NCBI RefSeq assembly: GCF_001571225.1
Contig: NZ_BCTJ01000002.1
Span: 124,001 to 188,000 of the forward strand
Length of the DNA: 64,000 nucleotides
Reading direction: 5' to 3'
Origin: Hydrogenophaga palleronii NBRC 102513
Lineage (GTDB): Bacteria > Pseudomonadota > Gammaproteobacteria > Burkholderiales > Burkholderiaceae_C
In this document: positions 55,901 to 64,000 of the stretch, piece after piece
Layout: each line of letters opens with the position of its first letter
How positions within the stretch are numbered: the stretch's first letter is position 1
Position numbers and translations under genes: made by a program
The notes under the pieces: generated by a model
What the model was told of the DNA's origin: nothing
Database searches by the model: none
What the model saw: the letters and a program-made list of their open reading frames with translations, nothing else

Positions 55901-58900
55901 GCGCTGAACCTGATGCTCAGCGAGCCGTCCACCCCCGGCTCCTTCGGCCTGCCGCAGTTCGTCGTCGATGGCGCCATCCTGAGCGCGCCGGCCCAGGGCG
56001 GCAATGGCACGGTCACCAGGCTCATGAACGCCGGCGAGTACGAGCTGCTGGCCGATGGCCGCGAACGCACGGCCGGTTTCGGCGGTGTGTCGGTGCACGC
56101 CAGTGACCTCAACGCCACCGGTGCGTCGCGGCTGGAGATCGGCAGCATGCTGCGCAGCACCTACACGGACCACAACGGCTCGCTGAAGAACGCGAACGTC
56201 ATCACGGTGAGCAGCAACACCAGCCGCCACATCGTGCTGCGCGAAGGTGCGGTGCTGCAGGCGGCCGACGTGTTCCTGATGTCCGGCCGCACCGACGGCA
56301 GCATCACCGTGGAGAACGGCGCGAGCATCAACACGCTGGGCCGGGGCGCCTCGGCCTACGAAGCGTCGCAGGGCTACATCTACCAGCCCGGCCTGAACGC
56401 CATGCTGGCGCTCTCCAACGGCCAGATCGACCTGCTGGCGCCGTCCGCACCCAACCCGCAGACGCCGACCGCCGGTGCCAGCGCCATCGAGATCGGCCTC
56501 TGCGCCGTGGGCAGCGCCTGCACGGGCGACACCCGGCTTTATGCCGAGGGCACCATTGCCACCGCCACCGACAACCGCTTCGTGCTGGGCGACACCGTGC
56601 GCTACGGCACGCGCAACCTGTCGCTGGCGCTGGGTGGCGTCAACGTGGGCAACGGCGCGGCGCTGGCCGAGGTCGATGCGCGGGGCGCACTGCCTGCCGG
56701 CATGACGCTCAACCAGGACCTGATCGACCGCCTGCTGCTGGGCGACACCAGCACCGGCGCGCCCGCGCTGGAAGCCTTGTCGTTCACCGTGCGCGACGCC
56801 ATCAATTTCTTCGGCGACGTCACGCTCTCCACCTACGGTGCCGATGGCAAGTCGGCGCTGAAGCAGCTGGTGCTCGGCACGCCCGCCATCTACGGCCATG
56901 GTGATGCCGGCTCGGTGGCCCGCATCCACACCGACACGCTGATCTGGACCGGCGCGCTCACGCCACCGGCCGGTGTGATCGCCGGCGGCCCGGGCACCGG
57001 GCAGGGCGAGCTGGTGGTCGATGCGCGCGAGATCGTGTTCGGCTACGGCCCGCGCAGCCGGCCCGACACCGTGCGCGAGCAGGACCGGCTGGCGCTGGGC
57101 TTCTCCAACGTGCGCCTCAACGCCAGCGAACGCGTGACGGCAACCCACCAGGGCACGCTCGCGGTCTACCAGAGCCAGGGTGCCTGGAACGCCACGGACA
57201 AGGCTTACGACCGCAGCGGCGGCAACCTCTTCATCAGCACACCGCTCATGACCGGCAACGCCGGCTCGGTGAACCGCATCACCGCCGGCGGCGACATCCG
57301 CGTGAGCGGCGCGGCCAGCGCAGCGGCGGCCGACAACGCGGCGCTCGTGGGCGCGCTCGGTGCCGAGATCGCGCTCGACAGCCGCGGCGGCCAGCTGGTG
57401 CTCGACACCGCCGTGCTGCTGCCCAGCGGCAAGCTGAGCCTGGCGGCACTGGGCCCGGTGACGCTGGCCGACGGCGCACGGCTGGACCTCGCCGGGCGCA
57501 AGATCGACTTCTTCGACACCCGCAAGTACAGCTGGGGTGGCGACGTGCTGATCCACAGCCGCAGCGGTGGTGTGCAGCAGGCCGCAGGCTCGCGGATCGA
57601 CCTCTCGGCCGAACACAACCGCGCTGGCAAGCTCGGCGTGGCCGCGGCGCAGGGCGCGGTGGCCCTGGCCGGCGCGATCGACGGCAGCAGCAGCGGCCAC
57701 TACGACGCCGGTGGTACCCAGGTGCCTTACCTCGCCGGCCGCATCGACGTGCACGGCCGCACCATCGCCGACTTCGCGGGCCTCAATGCGCGCCTGAACG
57801 AAGCCGGCGTTACCGGTGGCCGCAGCTTCCGCCTGGGCGAGGGCGACCTCGCCATCGGCAACGAGGTGAAGGCGCGTGAAGTGAACGTGTCGCTCGACGC
57901 CGGCCACCTCACGGTGAACGGCACCATCGACGCCAGCGGCGAACAGGCCGGCAGCATCCGCCTGGCTGCCAGGGACGGCGTGACCCTGGCCGGCACCGCG
58001 GTGCTCGATGCCAGTGCCAGCGTGCTGCGCGTGGACAGCCGCGGCAAGACCATCGACGCGCCCAACCGCGCCGTGATCGAGATCGATGCCGGCAGCGGCA
58101 CACTGGCCATCGCCAGCGGTGCGCGCATGGACCTGCGCGTGGCCGGCGCCACCGGCGTGCACGGCACCGTGGCGCTCAACGCGCCGCGCGTGGGCGGCAA
58201 CGATGTCGCCATCGACGCCGCCGGCACGGTGACCATCGACGGCGCCAAGGCCATCCACGTCAATGCCTTCATCACCGACCACGGCGCCGATGCGGGCACC
58301 GAGGCCACCACCAGCGGCCAGACCTACCAGGTCATCGACCAGGCCTACCTGGACCGCCTGCACGGCGAGAGCAATACCTTCATCAACGCGGCGCTCACCA
58401 ACGCCGACCTGATGGAGCGCAAGCTCGCCGGCCTGCGCGGCTACCGCGACCAGTTCCACCTGCGCCCCGGCGTGGAGGTGGTGGCGGACCTGTCCGTCAA
58501 CACCGATGGCAACCTGCATGTGGACGGCGACATCGACCTCTCCGGCCATCGCTACGCCAGCGTCAACCCGCGCACGCCACGCAACGCACTGGCCTACGGC
58601 TCGGGCGAGGCCGGCGCACTGGTGCTGCGCGCGCAGGGCGACCTGGAGGTGTTCGGCAGCATCAGCGACGGCTTCGACGGCAGCCGCCTGCAAAGCAACT
58701 TCGACAGCGGTGGCTGGGTGCTGACCCACGGCCGCCAGCTCTGGGGCTCCGACGTGGTGGTGCCGCATGGCGGCACGGTCACGCTGGCCGCGGGCACCGG
58801 CTTCCAGTCCGGCCGCGTGCTGAACTACGACCTGCCCATTGGCCCCATGCTCATCGCCACCGGCACCCTGCTGCCCGCCGAGGCCTCGCTGGCGCAGCCG

Positions 58901-61900
58901 CTGGCGCTGGCGCGCGGCAGCGTGCTGAGCGCAAACGTGCGCGACGCGGCGGGCAACGTGTTGTACGCGGCCGGCACCGTGCTGGCAGACGCCATCAGCC
59001 TGCCCGCCGGGACCCGCTTCGACGCCGGTTTCCGCCTGTCCTCGAACGCCCGGATGGCGGCGATGACCTGGCCCGCCGGTGTGCCGCTGCCCTCGCAGCC
59101 TTCCAACACCGCGGTGGTGTTGTCCACCGCGCTGGTGCTGGGCAAGGGTGCGTTCATTCCGAGCGAAACCACGGTGATGCTGGCGGGTGGCGCCACCACC
59201 GTGGACCTGCGGCCACGCGACAGCGACGGCCACCAGGGCCGCGTCTGGGCGGTGGCCCCCATGCTGCCGGGTGGCTCGCAGTCGTGGGACCTCACGCTGG
59301 TGGCCGGTGCCGACACCGCGGCGGCCGACCGCCTCACCACGCTGCACGAGAGCGGCGCGCGCCTGCGTTTCTCCGACATGCACTACGGCAAGGCCGGGGG
59401 TGTGCGCGACGTGCCCGGCACCGGCTCGCCCGAGACCTTCAGGTGGGTTGACCCCACGCTGCTCGAGCAGGTGATGCTCGAGTGGTACGGCGAATACGCG
59501 CTGAGCTTCGTGCCGGTGGTCGGCGAGATCATCACGCAGGACCAGATAGACGAACTCGCCGCCTGGCTGGGTACGCCCGAAGACCTGAACACCTTCGGCT
59601 TCGGCGACATCACGGCGCTGCATGCCCCGGCGGTGCCGGCGGACAAGGAGTTCGTCAGTCTGCCGGGCGTGCGCGAGCAGCTCTCCAGCGTGGTGCGCAC
59701 CGGCACCGGCGACCTGCGCCTGGTTTCGGGCGGCGACATCGCCACCACCTCGCTCTACGGCATCTACACGGCCGGCACGCCGTCGGCTGCGCTGGAGCCC
59801 GGCAACAACGACCGCCACAACCTGCCGCGCAGCCGGCCGAACGGCTCGGTGCTGGGCGGGCATGGCCTGCCTTTCGAGCCACTGGTCAACGGTGGTGCCG
59901 ACAGCCTCTACCAGGCCTGGTACCCCGAAGCCGGTGGCAACCTGCTGCTGCGTGCCGGTGGTGATGTGATCGGCGACAGCCTGAGCGGCGGCGGCGGCAC
60001 CTTGCGCTTTGAAAGCATGGGCCTGCCCACGGGCATGATCGCGCCCACCTCATCGGTCGGCAACTGGCTGTGGCGCCAGGGCACGGGCAGCGTGCAGACC
60101 GGCGCCGACGGCGTGCCCACCGCCTGGTGGATCAACTTCGGCACCTACGTGCTGCCGCCCGAGACCGACAACTTCTACGACAACTTCGTCGAGATGCCGC
60201 GCCAGGTGGGCTTCACCGGTTTCGGCACGCTGGGCGGCGGCAACCTGGTGTTCGAGGCCGGCGGCGACGCGGGCATGCTGCAAGGCCGCGGCGATCACGG
60301 CGGTTTTTACCTGTTCCGCAGCTCGGGGGTGAACCTCGCAGTGGCCAGCACCGGCCGCGTGGCGGCCGACGGCAGCCTGGTGCTCACCGGCGGCGGCGAC
60401 CTGGACATCCGCCTGGGCGGTGGCCTCAACGCAGACCCGGCGCGCAACGCGTTCACGGGCTCCAACATCGAGCCCGTGGCCAACGTCATTCCGCCACGCG
60501 ACCGCCACCGCCTCGACCTCAACGGCAGCATCACCAACCTGCGCGGCGCGCTCAGGCTGGAGGCCGGCAACGTGGGCACCGTCGAACTGAAGTTCGGCCG
60601 GCAGGACCCGAAGGACTCGCGCCCGAACGACGTGTTCAACGCCACCTCGGCGGCGTCGGCTGGCGGGCCGGTGCTGGTGCTGGGCGATGCCGCGGCGCGC
60701 CTGGATGCACGTGGCGACCTGGTGCTGGGCAGCGTGGCCGACCCCGGCCGTGCCGCGCAGCTGCACGGCGGCACGCCGTTCCAGTTCGGCGGGCAACGCC
60801 ACGCCAGCGGCGGCTACAGCTGGTTCTCGTTGTGGACCCCGTCCACCGCCGTGGACCTGCTGGCCGCCGGCGGCCACCTCACGCCCACGCTCAACCCCGT
60901 GGACTCGAGCAACCTCTCCGACGCGCGAGCGACCGACAACAACGCGATGTACCCCTCGGTGCTGCGCGCGGCGGCGGCCAGCGGCAGCATCTTCTACGGC
61001 AACCCGGGCGGCGCGCTGACCGGCGTCACCCTGGCGCCATCGCCCGTGAGCGACCAGTTCGTGGCCAGCGGCACCGGCCAGCTCGAACTGCTGGCGGCCG
61101 GCTCGCTGTACGCAGCGGGCGCCAACTTCTCCACCTCCGGCGCCGATCCGACGGCACTGCCCGACCCCTTGCGCCCGGCCTTCGTCGGTTACGGCAACCG
61201 GGTCTGGTATGGCCGCGAGCTGCTCCACAACGTGAGCCAGAACGCGGTGGCGCCCGGCATCTTTGGCAGCCTGACCAGTGGAGACAGCTCGTACAACGAC
61301 GGCGGCTACACGCTGTTCCCGTTTGCGCCACCCACGGCGTCGGGCCATGTGAACGTGGGCAAGGCGCCGTCGCGCTACTACGCGGTGCAGGGCGACATCG
61401 TCGGCGCGCGCACGGGCACCATCATCTACCGCGGCAGCATCACCGGCGTGACGACGCTGTACGAGAACTGGTACGACGGCGGCGGCGCCGTGGCCATCCG
61501 CGCCGGCCGGGACATCGTCAACTCGGGCACCACGCTGGGCAGCTACGACGGCCTGAGCACGTTCACCGGGCTGCGCCCCGGCACGAACGGCTGGACCACG
61601 GTGGAAAACCGCATCGACCTCACCGCACCGCACCGGCCCGACGCCATCGGGGCCAGCACCGGCCGCGGCAACCTGATCGTGCACACCAGCGCCGACGACG
61701 TGTCGGTGGTGCAGGCCGGCCGCGATCTGCGCCACAGCTCGTTCTACATTGCAGGCCCCGGGTTGCTGGACATCAGCGCGGGCCGCGATGTCTACATGGC
61801 CGACAAGGGTGAACTGCGCAGCATCGGCGCGGTGGCCAACGTGACGCCGGGCGACCGCAGCAGCGGCGCCGGCATCGCGGTGGCCGCGGGCATGGGCCGC

Positions 61901-63487
61901 CTGGGTGCCGACTGGTCGGCCTTTGCCGCCCGTTACCTCGACGCGGCGAACCTCGCCACCGAAGGCCTGCCGCTGGCCGATCAGCCGGGCAAGGTGGTGC
62001 GCACCTACGGCGGCGGCATCACGCTGGCGCAATGGCTGGCGGCCGAGTTCGGCTACGCCGGTGACGAGGCCGGGGCCGACGCCTTCCTGGCGGCACAGCA
62101 ACTGCAGCTGGACCAGACCCGCCAGCAGGCCCTGGCCCAGGGCGGCACCGCGAGCAACCGCCACCTGGCGCGCGAGTACAAGCTGGAGAGCCAGCTGCAC
62201 CTCGTCAACTGGCTCGGCAACCGCTTTGGCGGCGCCAACGGCAGCGGCCTGCACTTTGATGCTGCCACGATGGACGCGCGCGCCTTCTTCGATGCGCTGC
62301 CACCGGCCCAGCAAAGCGCCTTCCTGCGCAACGTCTACTACGCCGAACTCAAGGCCGCCGGCCGCGAGTACAACGCGGTGGACGGACCACGCGAAGGCAG
62401 CTACCTGCGTGGCCGCGAAGCCATCGCCACCCTGCTGCCATCGCGCGACGCGCAGGGCGAGGCAATCACCTACCAGGGCGACCTCACCATGTTCAGCAGC
62501 GCGCTCTACTACGACCAGTTCGTGACCGAGAACCCGCCGCTGCGCCGCCCCGCGCCCGGGCTGAACTATGTGAGCGAAACCGAATGGCAGGCCATGGGCC
62601 GGCCGAGCTACAGCGTGCCGTACTACAAGGTCAACGACGCCGGCATCCACACCGATTTCGGTGGCGACGTCAGCCTGCTGGTGCCGGGTGGCCGCACCCT
62701 GGTGGGTGTGGACGGTGGCTTCTCGCCCGGTGCGGGCTCGGGCATCCTGACGCAAGGCGAGGGCGACATCAACATCTTCTCGCAGGGCGACATCCTGATG
62801 GGCCAGAGCCGCATCTTCACCACCTTCGGCGGCAACATCCTGGCCTGGTCGGCCGCGGGCGACATCAACGCCGGCCGCGGCTCCAAGACCACGGTGGTGG
62901 CCACGCCGCAGCGCCGGCTCTACGACTCCATGGGCAACGTGGCGCTGTCGCCTTCGACGCCGAACACCGGGGCCGGCATCGCCACGCTCAACCCGATCCC
63001 CGAGGTGCCCCCGGGCGACATCGACCTGATCGCGCCGCTGGGCACGATCGACGCGGGTGAAGCCGGCATCCGCGTCTCGGGCAACGTCAACCTGGCGGCC
63101 CTGCAGGTGCTCAACGCCGAGAACATCCAGGTGCAGGGCGAGGCAGTGGGCATCCCGATGGTGGCCTCGGTGAACATCGGCGCGCTGACCAACGCCAGCG
63201 CGGCCGCCGCGCAGGCCACGACAGCGGCGCAGGACGTGGTGCAGCGCGAACGCGCGGCGGCGCGCCAGGCACTGCCTTCGGTGTTCACGGTGCGCGTGCT
63301 CGGCTTCGGCGACCAGCCGGCGGAAGGCGCGGCACCCGAACCGGCAGGCCGTGCGCCGGTGCCTGCCGAGCGCACCAGCTACGACAGCAACAGTCCGTTC
63401 CAGTTCGTGGGACACGGCGCGCTCACCGCCGAGCAGCTGCAACAGCTCACCGAACGCGAACGCCGCGCCATGACGTCCGGCGGCTGA
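49904..63487 (+). CDS. Giant filamentous-haemagglutinin-family exoprotein (TpsA-like)
   Basis: A 4,527-residue protein, 21% of the window. A long N-terminal signal region (MTQSPRDHHRFLRSFAPRFS, hydrophobic core, AVQA-QQA) is followed by the two-partner-secretion/haemagglutination domain at about residues 140-300, with ILNWETFNVGKNTTVDFQQQ and VVNRNGIVFSGSSQVNTRNL. The rest is low-complexity, Gly/Ala/Asp/Val-rich beta-helix-type sequence. Near residues 4365-4412, PPGDIDLIAPLGTIDAGEAG followed by IRVSGNVNLAALQVLNAENI fits the C-terminal DUF3739-type region of this family. It should be secreted by a TpsB transporter and act in adhesion or contact. No tpsB gene is in the window. ATG 49904 is preferred over an in-frame GTG at 49850. 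Confidence 0.92.
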   Translation: MTQSPRDHHRFLRSFAPRFSPLAHAVALLLASSAGAVQAQQAFSPAWFAAKGAVQNSALQTGKLPNGMPASASLTPAGQSEAARAELARSLASLGRTAQSIAALQGAQAAARAAAQKAASAVPDGLGTDGLNVDTSSLTAGWVNANQPTQSVADGRTTVRIEQTADKAILNWETFNVGKNTTVDFQQQANWSALNRVNDPQARPSQIQGQIQANGTVLVVNRNGIVFSGSSQVNTRNLVATAVGMSDAQFKKGLFSEAQGAAHIPTLANDLSSTATSFTHAAATGDVVVQAGARIQTHKPTSVTEGGGYVLLAGREAHNAGEIVTPSGQAVLAAGDAFVIRRGMASDANQTSTTRGNVVSTLQQAGSSAGLVSNTGLIQAVTGDITLTGQDVRQQGVAVATTSVHTRGTVHLNNAAGDAAGRVTLGAGSVTAVVLDETVATALDTQRDALIKDSDKVGDGVAHRRDQSLVLIDSAGAVDFLGESLTLATGGQVMVKAARAAVASGAVIDVSGAVGVRVAMEANNVLVNVQGNEQRDAPINRDDKSLNNKNIWVDRRQLVFVPAGTNGYATDRWYTAGGLLEVGGYLGVTGHGVGEWMAQGGTVQFSGGEVATRAGSLINLAGGALDVQTGYVSQTYLKGSDGRIYAASSAPGDLLYTGLYRGYELNHKRWGVTESFANPLIAPGQRLENGYTVGRDAGRLIVSTQGATLEGAIDTAVYQGMQQTRKRDLSLDGYQQAQTALAQRGQLIIGTYQPVYDKNTGLLRHGAGAVVKEVAIGDVAAGGTPQAGHMALDAGWLDAQQLGSLEVYAQGRVTVNEAISVAHGGHIALHASDVNVNADLTARGGSIRLGDMVVLNVPSSDPWQDTPIGHLTSTGYERQVVVGNGVTLDARGVWNNQALDGDIRGLPFIDGGSVMLRSSGSVTLSAGSLIDVSSGATWGVDNRIAGGKGGSVTLASAQYGGSGVVALDGKIRGHGVKGGGALNIENGTLVSIGGELPQAVSELAVGEVSDLPLRLAADVVLAAGDMIPVSFVVVLTRVQGGEPMPSRMRPMVTSANPVTLQGPWTLPVTVQIANGPVRYAGTTLPAGTVLSTITELDAGFVVPADVFPNGLPIQEQTLRYTAGTTTPVALVVPRGTRMPAGTAWQQPVAVQSFLALDGGVFQSGFKSYSVTGRDGLIVVPGAQLDVAMPVLQADAAAARLLASGEDPSSVLTEWLPSLQQDQPARGQLTLRQGASLALTAGDVQGNGNLNLEAGSRITVDPGQSITLMGNGQITLDGTLQAHGGRISVLSGDAPSVGSSNLPVGTPNARSLWVGESAVLDVSGQAFTGVDGNGRRYGRVLDGGTIEIGGRHDLQAVGKGAIAAFVVVREGAVLDASGAQAVLDLPDLGETALASHGGAISLSSGNGLFIDGDLKAAAGGAGAMGGTLVLNLDTPVYGPVDRFGYKGLAVDDAVRVPRELVIEQVYGGSGLGQDVQVGQMHASLAYGHARYGVDAIHAGGFDTAALSVNGLLSFDGDINLRMAQGLYLTASAMGLSTAAPRDSQVHLAAPYLRLAGSTGRQRDNTIMPNPVFGSQNAGAGGGTLGVPLVADAASLNISGSLVDIVGELGVGARGTIILNAVTPLSVERDAFGRVRIESTGDLRLRDGRFFSPGDTTLAAAQIYGSGAIVVGAVGERTAWGSVTRSFDPDRVLTIERMGSALPPLPYDVFGAMTFAAATVNHGGVLRAPLGSITFGLADGSGYTGAVNLLPGSITSVSAKGLVMPYGGTVDGLTYTYNGVDVVHQGVGWEPKVDFRSHAVNVHSGAVVDLSGGGELTGAAFLEGRGGSTDARLHPLVQLRADGSGFTLPGLSTNPVYAIVPGVQPGAAPLGAEKGAGDPLLNRQITIGAGVPGLPAGTYTLLPSTYALLPGAFRVELNGLAGSGTQFGATSAMRNGSYNTAARLGIANTDMLDVLSTQAIFTPADTLRAYSRYNETSYAGFALQQAAREGVPRPLLERDGKALNLMLSEPSTPGSFGLPQFVVDGAILSAPAQGGNGTVTRLMNAGEYELLADGRERTAGFGGVSVHASDLNATGASRLEIGSMLRSTYTDHNGSLKNANVITVSSNTSRHIVLREGAVLQAADVFLMSGRTDGSITVENGASINTLGRGASAYEASQGYIYQPGLNAMLALSNGQIDLLAPSAPNPQTPTAGASAIEIGLCAVGSACTGDTRLYAEGTIATATDNRFVLGDTVRYGTRNLSLALGGVNVGNGAALAEVDARGALPAGMTLNQDLIDRLLLGDTSTGAPALEALSFTVRDAINFFGDVTLSTYGADGKSALKQLVLGTPAIYGHGDAGSVARIHTDTLIWTGALTPPAGVIAGGPGTGQGELVVDAREIVFGYGPRSRPDTVREQDRLALGFSNVRLNASERVTATHQGTLAVYQSQGAWNATDKAYDRSGGNLFISTPLMTGNAGSVNRITAGGDIRVSGAASAAAADNAALVGALGAEIALDSRGGQLVLDTAVLLPSGKLSLAALGPVTLADGARLDLAGRKIDFFDTRKYSWGGDVLIHSRSGGVQQAAGSRIDLSAEHNRAGKLGVAAAQGAVALAGAIDGSSSGHYDAGGTQVPYLAGRIDVHGRTIADFAGLNARLNEAGVTGGRSFRLGEGDLAIGNEVKAREVNVSLDAGHLTVNGTIDASGEQAGSIRLAARDGVTLAGTAVLDASASVLRVDSRGKTIDAPNRAVIEIDAGSGTLAIASGARMDLRVAGATGVHGTVALNAPRVGGNDVAIDAAGTVTIDGAKAIHVNAFITDHGADAGTEATTSGQTYQVIDQAYLDRLHGESNTFINAALTNADLMERKLAGLRGYRDQFHLRPGVEVVADLSVNTDGNLHVDGDIDLSGHRYASVNPRTPRNALAYGSGEAGALVLRAQGDLEVFGSISDGFDGSRLQSNFDSGGWVLTHGRQLWGSDVVVPHGGTVTLAAGTGFQSGRVLNYDLPIGPMLIATGTLLPAEASLAQPLALARGSVLSANVRDAAGNVLYAAGTVLADAISLPAGTRFDAGFRLSSNARMAAMTWPAGVPLPSQPSNTAVVLSTALVLGKGAFIPSETTVMLAGGATTVDLRPRDSDGHQGRVWAVAPMLPGGSQSWDLTLVAGADTAAADRLTTLHESGARLRFSDMHYGKAGGVRDVPGTGSPETFRWVDPTLLEQVMLEWYGEYALSFVPVVGEIITQDQIDELAAWLGTPEDLNTFGFGDITALHAPAVPADKEFVSLPGVREQLSSVVRTGTGDLRLVSGGDIATTSLYGIYTAGTPSAALEPGNNDRHNLPRSRPNGSVLGGHGLPFEPLVNGGADSLYQAWYPEAGGNLLLRAGGDVIGDSLSGGGGTLRFESMGLPTGMIAPTSSVGNWLWRQGTGSVQTGADGVPTAWWINFGTYVLPPETDNFYDNFVEMPRQVGFTGFGTLGGGNLVFEAGGDAGMLQGRGDHGGFYLFRSSGVNLAVASTGRVAADGSLVLTGGGDLDIRLGGGLNADPARNAFTGSNIEPVANVIPPRDRHRLDLNGSITNLRGALRLEAGNVGTVELKFGRQDPKDSRPNDVFNATSAASAGGPVLVLGDAAARLDARGDLVLGSVADPGRAAQLHGGTPFQFGGQRHASGGYSWFSLWTPSTAVDLLAAGGHLTPTLNPVDSSNLSDARATDNNAMYPSVLRAAAASGSIFYGNPGGALTGVTLAPSPVSDQFVASGTGQLELLAAGSLYAAGANFSTSGADPTALPDPLRPAFVGYGNRVWYGRELLHNVSQNAVAPGIFGSLTSGDSSYNDGGYTLFPFAPPTASGHVNVGKAPSRYYAVQGDIVGARTGTIIYRGSITGVTTLYENWYDGGGAVAIRAGRDIVNSGTTLGSYDGLSTFTGLRPGTNGWTTVENRIDLTAPHRPDAIGASTGRGNLIVHTSADDVSVVQAGRDLRHSSFYIAGPGLLDISAGRDVYMADKGELRSIGAVANVTPGDRSSGAGIAVAAGMGRLGADWSAFAARYLDAANLATEGLPLADQPGKVVRTYGGGITLAQWLAAEFGYAGDEAGADAFLAAQQLQLDQTRQQALAQGGTASNRHLAREYKLESQLHLVNWLGNRFGGANGSGLHFDAATMDARAFFDALPPAQQSAFLRNVYYAELKAAGREYNAVDGPREGSYLRGREAIATLLPSRDAQGEAITYQGDLTMFSSALYYDQFVTENPPLRRPAPGLNYVSETEWQAMGRPSYSVPYYKVNDAGIHTDFGGDVSLLVPGGRTLVGVDGGFSPGAGSGILTQGEGDINIFSQGDILMGQSRIFTTFGGNILAWSAAGDINAGRGSKTTVVATPQRRLYDSMGNVALSPSTPNTGAGIATLNPIPEVPPGDIDLIAPLGTIDAGEAGIRVSGNVNLAALQVLNAENIQVQGEAVGIPMVASVNIGALTNASAAAAQATTAAQDVVQRERAAARQALPSVFTVRVLGFGDQPAEGAAPEPAGRAPVPAERTSYDSNSPFQFVGHGALTAEQLQQLTERERRAMTSGG

Positions 63488-63500
63488 GCTTCACCGGCCG

Positions 63501-63527
63501 GGCAGGCCCCGGCCGGCGGGGCTTGCC
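63501..63527. terminator. GC-rich hairpin between convergent genes
   Basis: GGCAGGCCCCG and CGGGGCTTGCC pair with one G-T mismatch around a 5-base loop, 14 bp after the exoprotein stop and just before the end of the convergent gene at 63530. No T-run follows on either strand, so a role in termination or RNA stability is only possible. Confidence 0.4.
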
Positions 63528-63529
63528 CT

Positions 63530-63967
63530 TCAGGGCCGCGGCACGGCCGGGATGGGCGTGCGTTCGGGCGCGTCGCCCGGCCGCTGTGGGAAGGCCGAAA
63601 TACCGAACTGGTTGCCCATGCGGTGGCCGGTGGCGGCGCGGTTGAACAGGCCCAGCTGGTTCGACGGTCGCAGCACGATGGCCTCCGACGCCAGCCGTGG
63701 CGCGGCCTGCGAAGACCGGGCACCTTGGCCTGCTGGTGCGAGCCTCTGCGTGAGGCATTCGAAAGAGGGCGGTGAACGCTGCCCGTCCACCTCCACCTCG
63801 ATGCAGGCGGCCGCGCCATCGCCGGGCGCCTGTTCCTGTGCCTGCGCATGGCACAGCCACGGCGCCAGCAACAGCAATGCCAGCGTGGCGACGCCGGCCC
63901 GGCGTGGCTTCGCGGCGTCCATGAGCGCGTCTGCGGGCTGTGGTCGGGCGGTCGTGCTGGCGCGCAT
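63530..63967 (-). CDS. Small secreted protein of unknown function
   Basis: A 145-residue protein with an N-terminal signal sequence (hydrophobic ATLALLLLAPWLC, cleavage near CHAQA). The mature part has two Cys (ACIEVEVDG and FECLTQRL) and a C-terminal segment LRPSNQLGLFNRAATGHRMG before a Pro-rich end. AGGAG stands 8 bp before the ATG on the minus strand; an in-frame ATG 45 bp inside would also leave the signal peptide. I do not recognise the family. It is convergent with the exoprotein gene, and any functional link is unknown. Confidence 0.65.
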   Translation of the reverse strand: MRASTTARPQPADALMDAAKPRRAGVATLALLLLAPWLCHAQAQEQAPGDGAAACIEVEVDGQRSPPSFECLTQRLAPAGQGARSSQAAPRLASEAIVLRPSNQLGLFNRAATGHRMGNQFGISAFPQRPGDAPERTPIPAVPRP

Positions 63968-64000
63968 CGGCGGTGCTCCTGTTGAAGGCCCGCGATTCTA

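Noticed and set aside
49580-59863. A 3,427-codon open frame on the minus strand, opposite the exoprotein gene
   Set aside because: High-GC third-position bias of the plus-strand gene removes stop codons on the opposite strand. The translation is His/Gln/Arg/Val-rich without any domain, and the plus-strand product has a signal peptide and a clear TPS domain.
60278-60730. Two RGD tripeptides in the exoprotein as integrin-binding sites
   Set aside because: In a Gly/Arg/Asp-rich protein of 4,527 residues a few RGD triplets are expected by chance, and no flanking context supports binding.
60050-63442. A 1,130-codon minus-strand open frame opposite the exoprotein's 3' part
   Set aside because: Same codon-bias shadow; biased composition and no recognisable domain or start signal.

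Overview
High-GC betaproteobacterial DNA, most like Comamonadaceae (a Hydrogenophaga/Acidovorax/Variovorax type). The grounds are codon use, multiple Liv-type ABC systems, a Bug-family solute receptor and the mix of acyl-CoA genes; the genus is an inference. No rRNA, tRNA or CRISPR array was seen.

Positions 1-46602 form a large accessory catabolic region for an unidentified CoA-activated substrate, probably a branched, cyclic or terpenoid/steroid-like carboxylic acid. In order: end of an acyl-CoA dehydrogenase (ACAD) and a CaiB/BaiF CoA-transferase; a TetR regulator facing a ferredoxin-reductase-type flavoprotein; a first Liv-type ABC system with an acyl-CoA synthetase and three NTF2-like proteins (4258-12214); a metallo-beta-lactamase-fold hydrolase; a second Liv system with a fused LivG-LivF ATPase, a second acyl-CoA synthetase, an LvaA/ACAD10-like kinase and two little-known proteins (13772-23437); three more Liv-type binding proteins with another NTF2-like protein; an SCP2-type thiolase; a 919-residue MalT/LuxR-type (LAL) regulator; and a second ACAD. 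A LysR-cupin-Bug-hydrolase module (32783-36526) interrupts this, and beta-oxidation genes follow (enoyl-CoA hydratase, thiolase, FadB/FadJ-like protein, sixth Liv binding protein, second TetR, third ACAD, a frameshifted CoA-transferase, a DUF2889-like protein, another hydratase). Import, CoA activation, dehydrogenation, hydration, oxidation and thiolysis are therefore all encoded.

Two regulatory codes are visible. Three dyads related to TAGACCG-N6-CGGTCTA lie near the TetR-linked promoters (2810, 4161, 42807). Four dyads related to ATCGTC-N6-GACGAT (13619, 15032, 26280, 36629) each sit exactly 21 bp before a -10-like hexamer, the geometry of a class II LuxR-type activator site; the LAL regulator at 28888 is the best local candidate to bind them.

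Positions 46603-47295 hold an IS3-family remnant that cut off a small gene. From 47296 onward is a different locus: a periplasmic protein joining an STN domain to a TonB-C-like domain, an ECF sigma factor, a FecR-like anti-sigma factor and a 4,527-residue filamentous-haemagglutinin-family exoprotein, followed by a convergent small secreted protein. This looks like cell-surface signalling without a TonB-dependent receptor, placed to control a giant surface protein.
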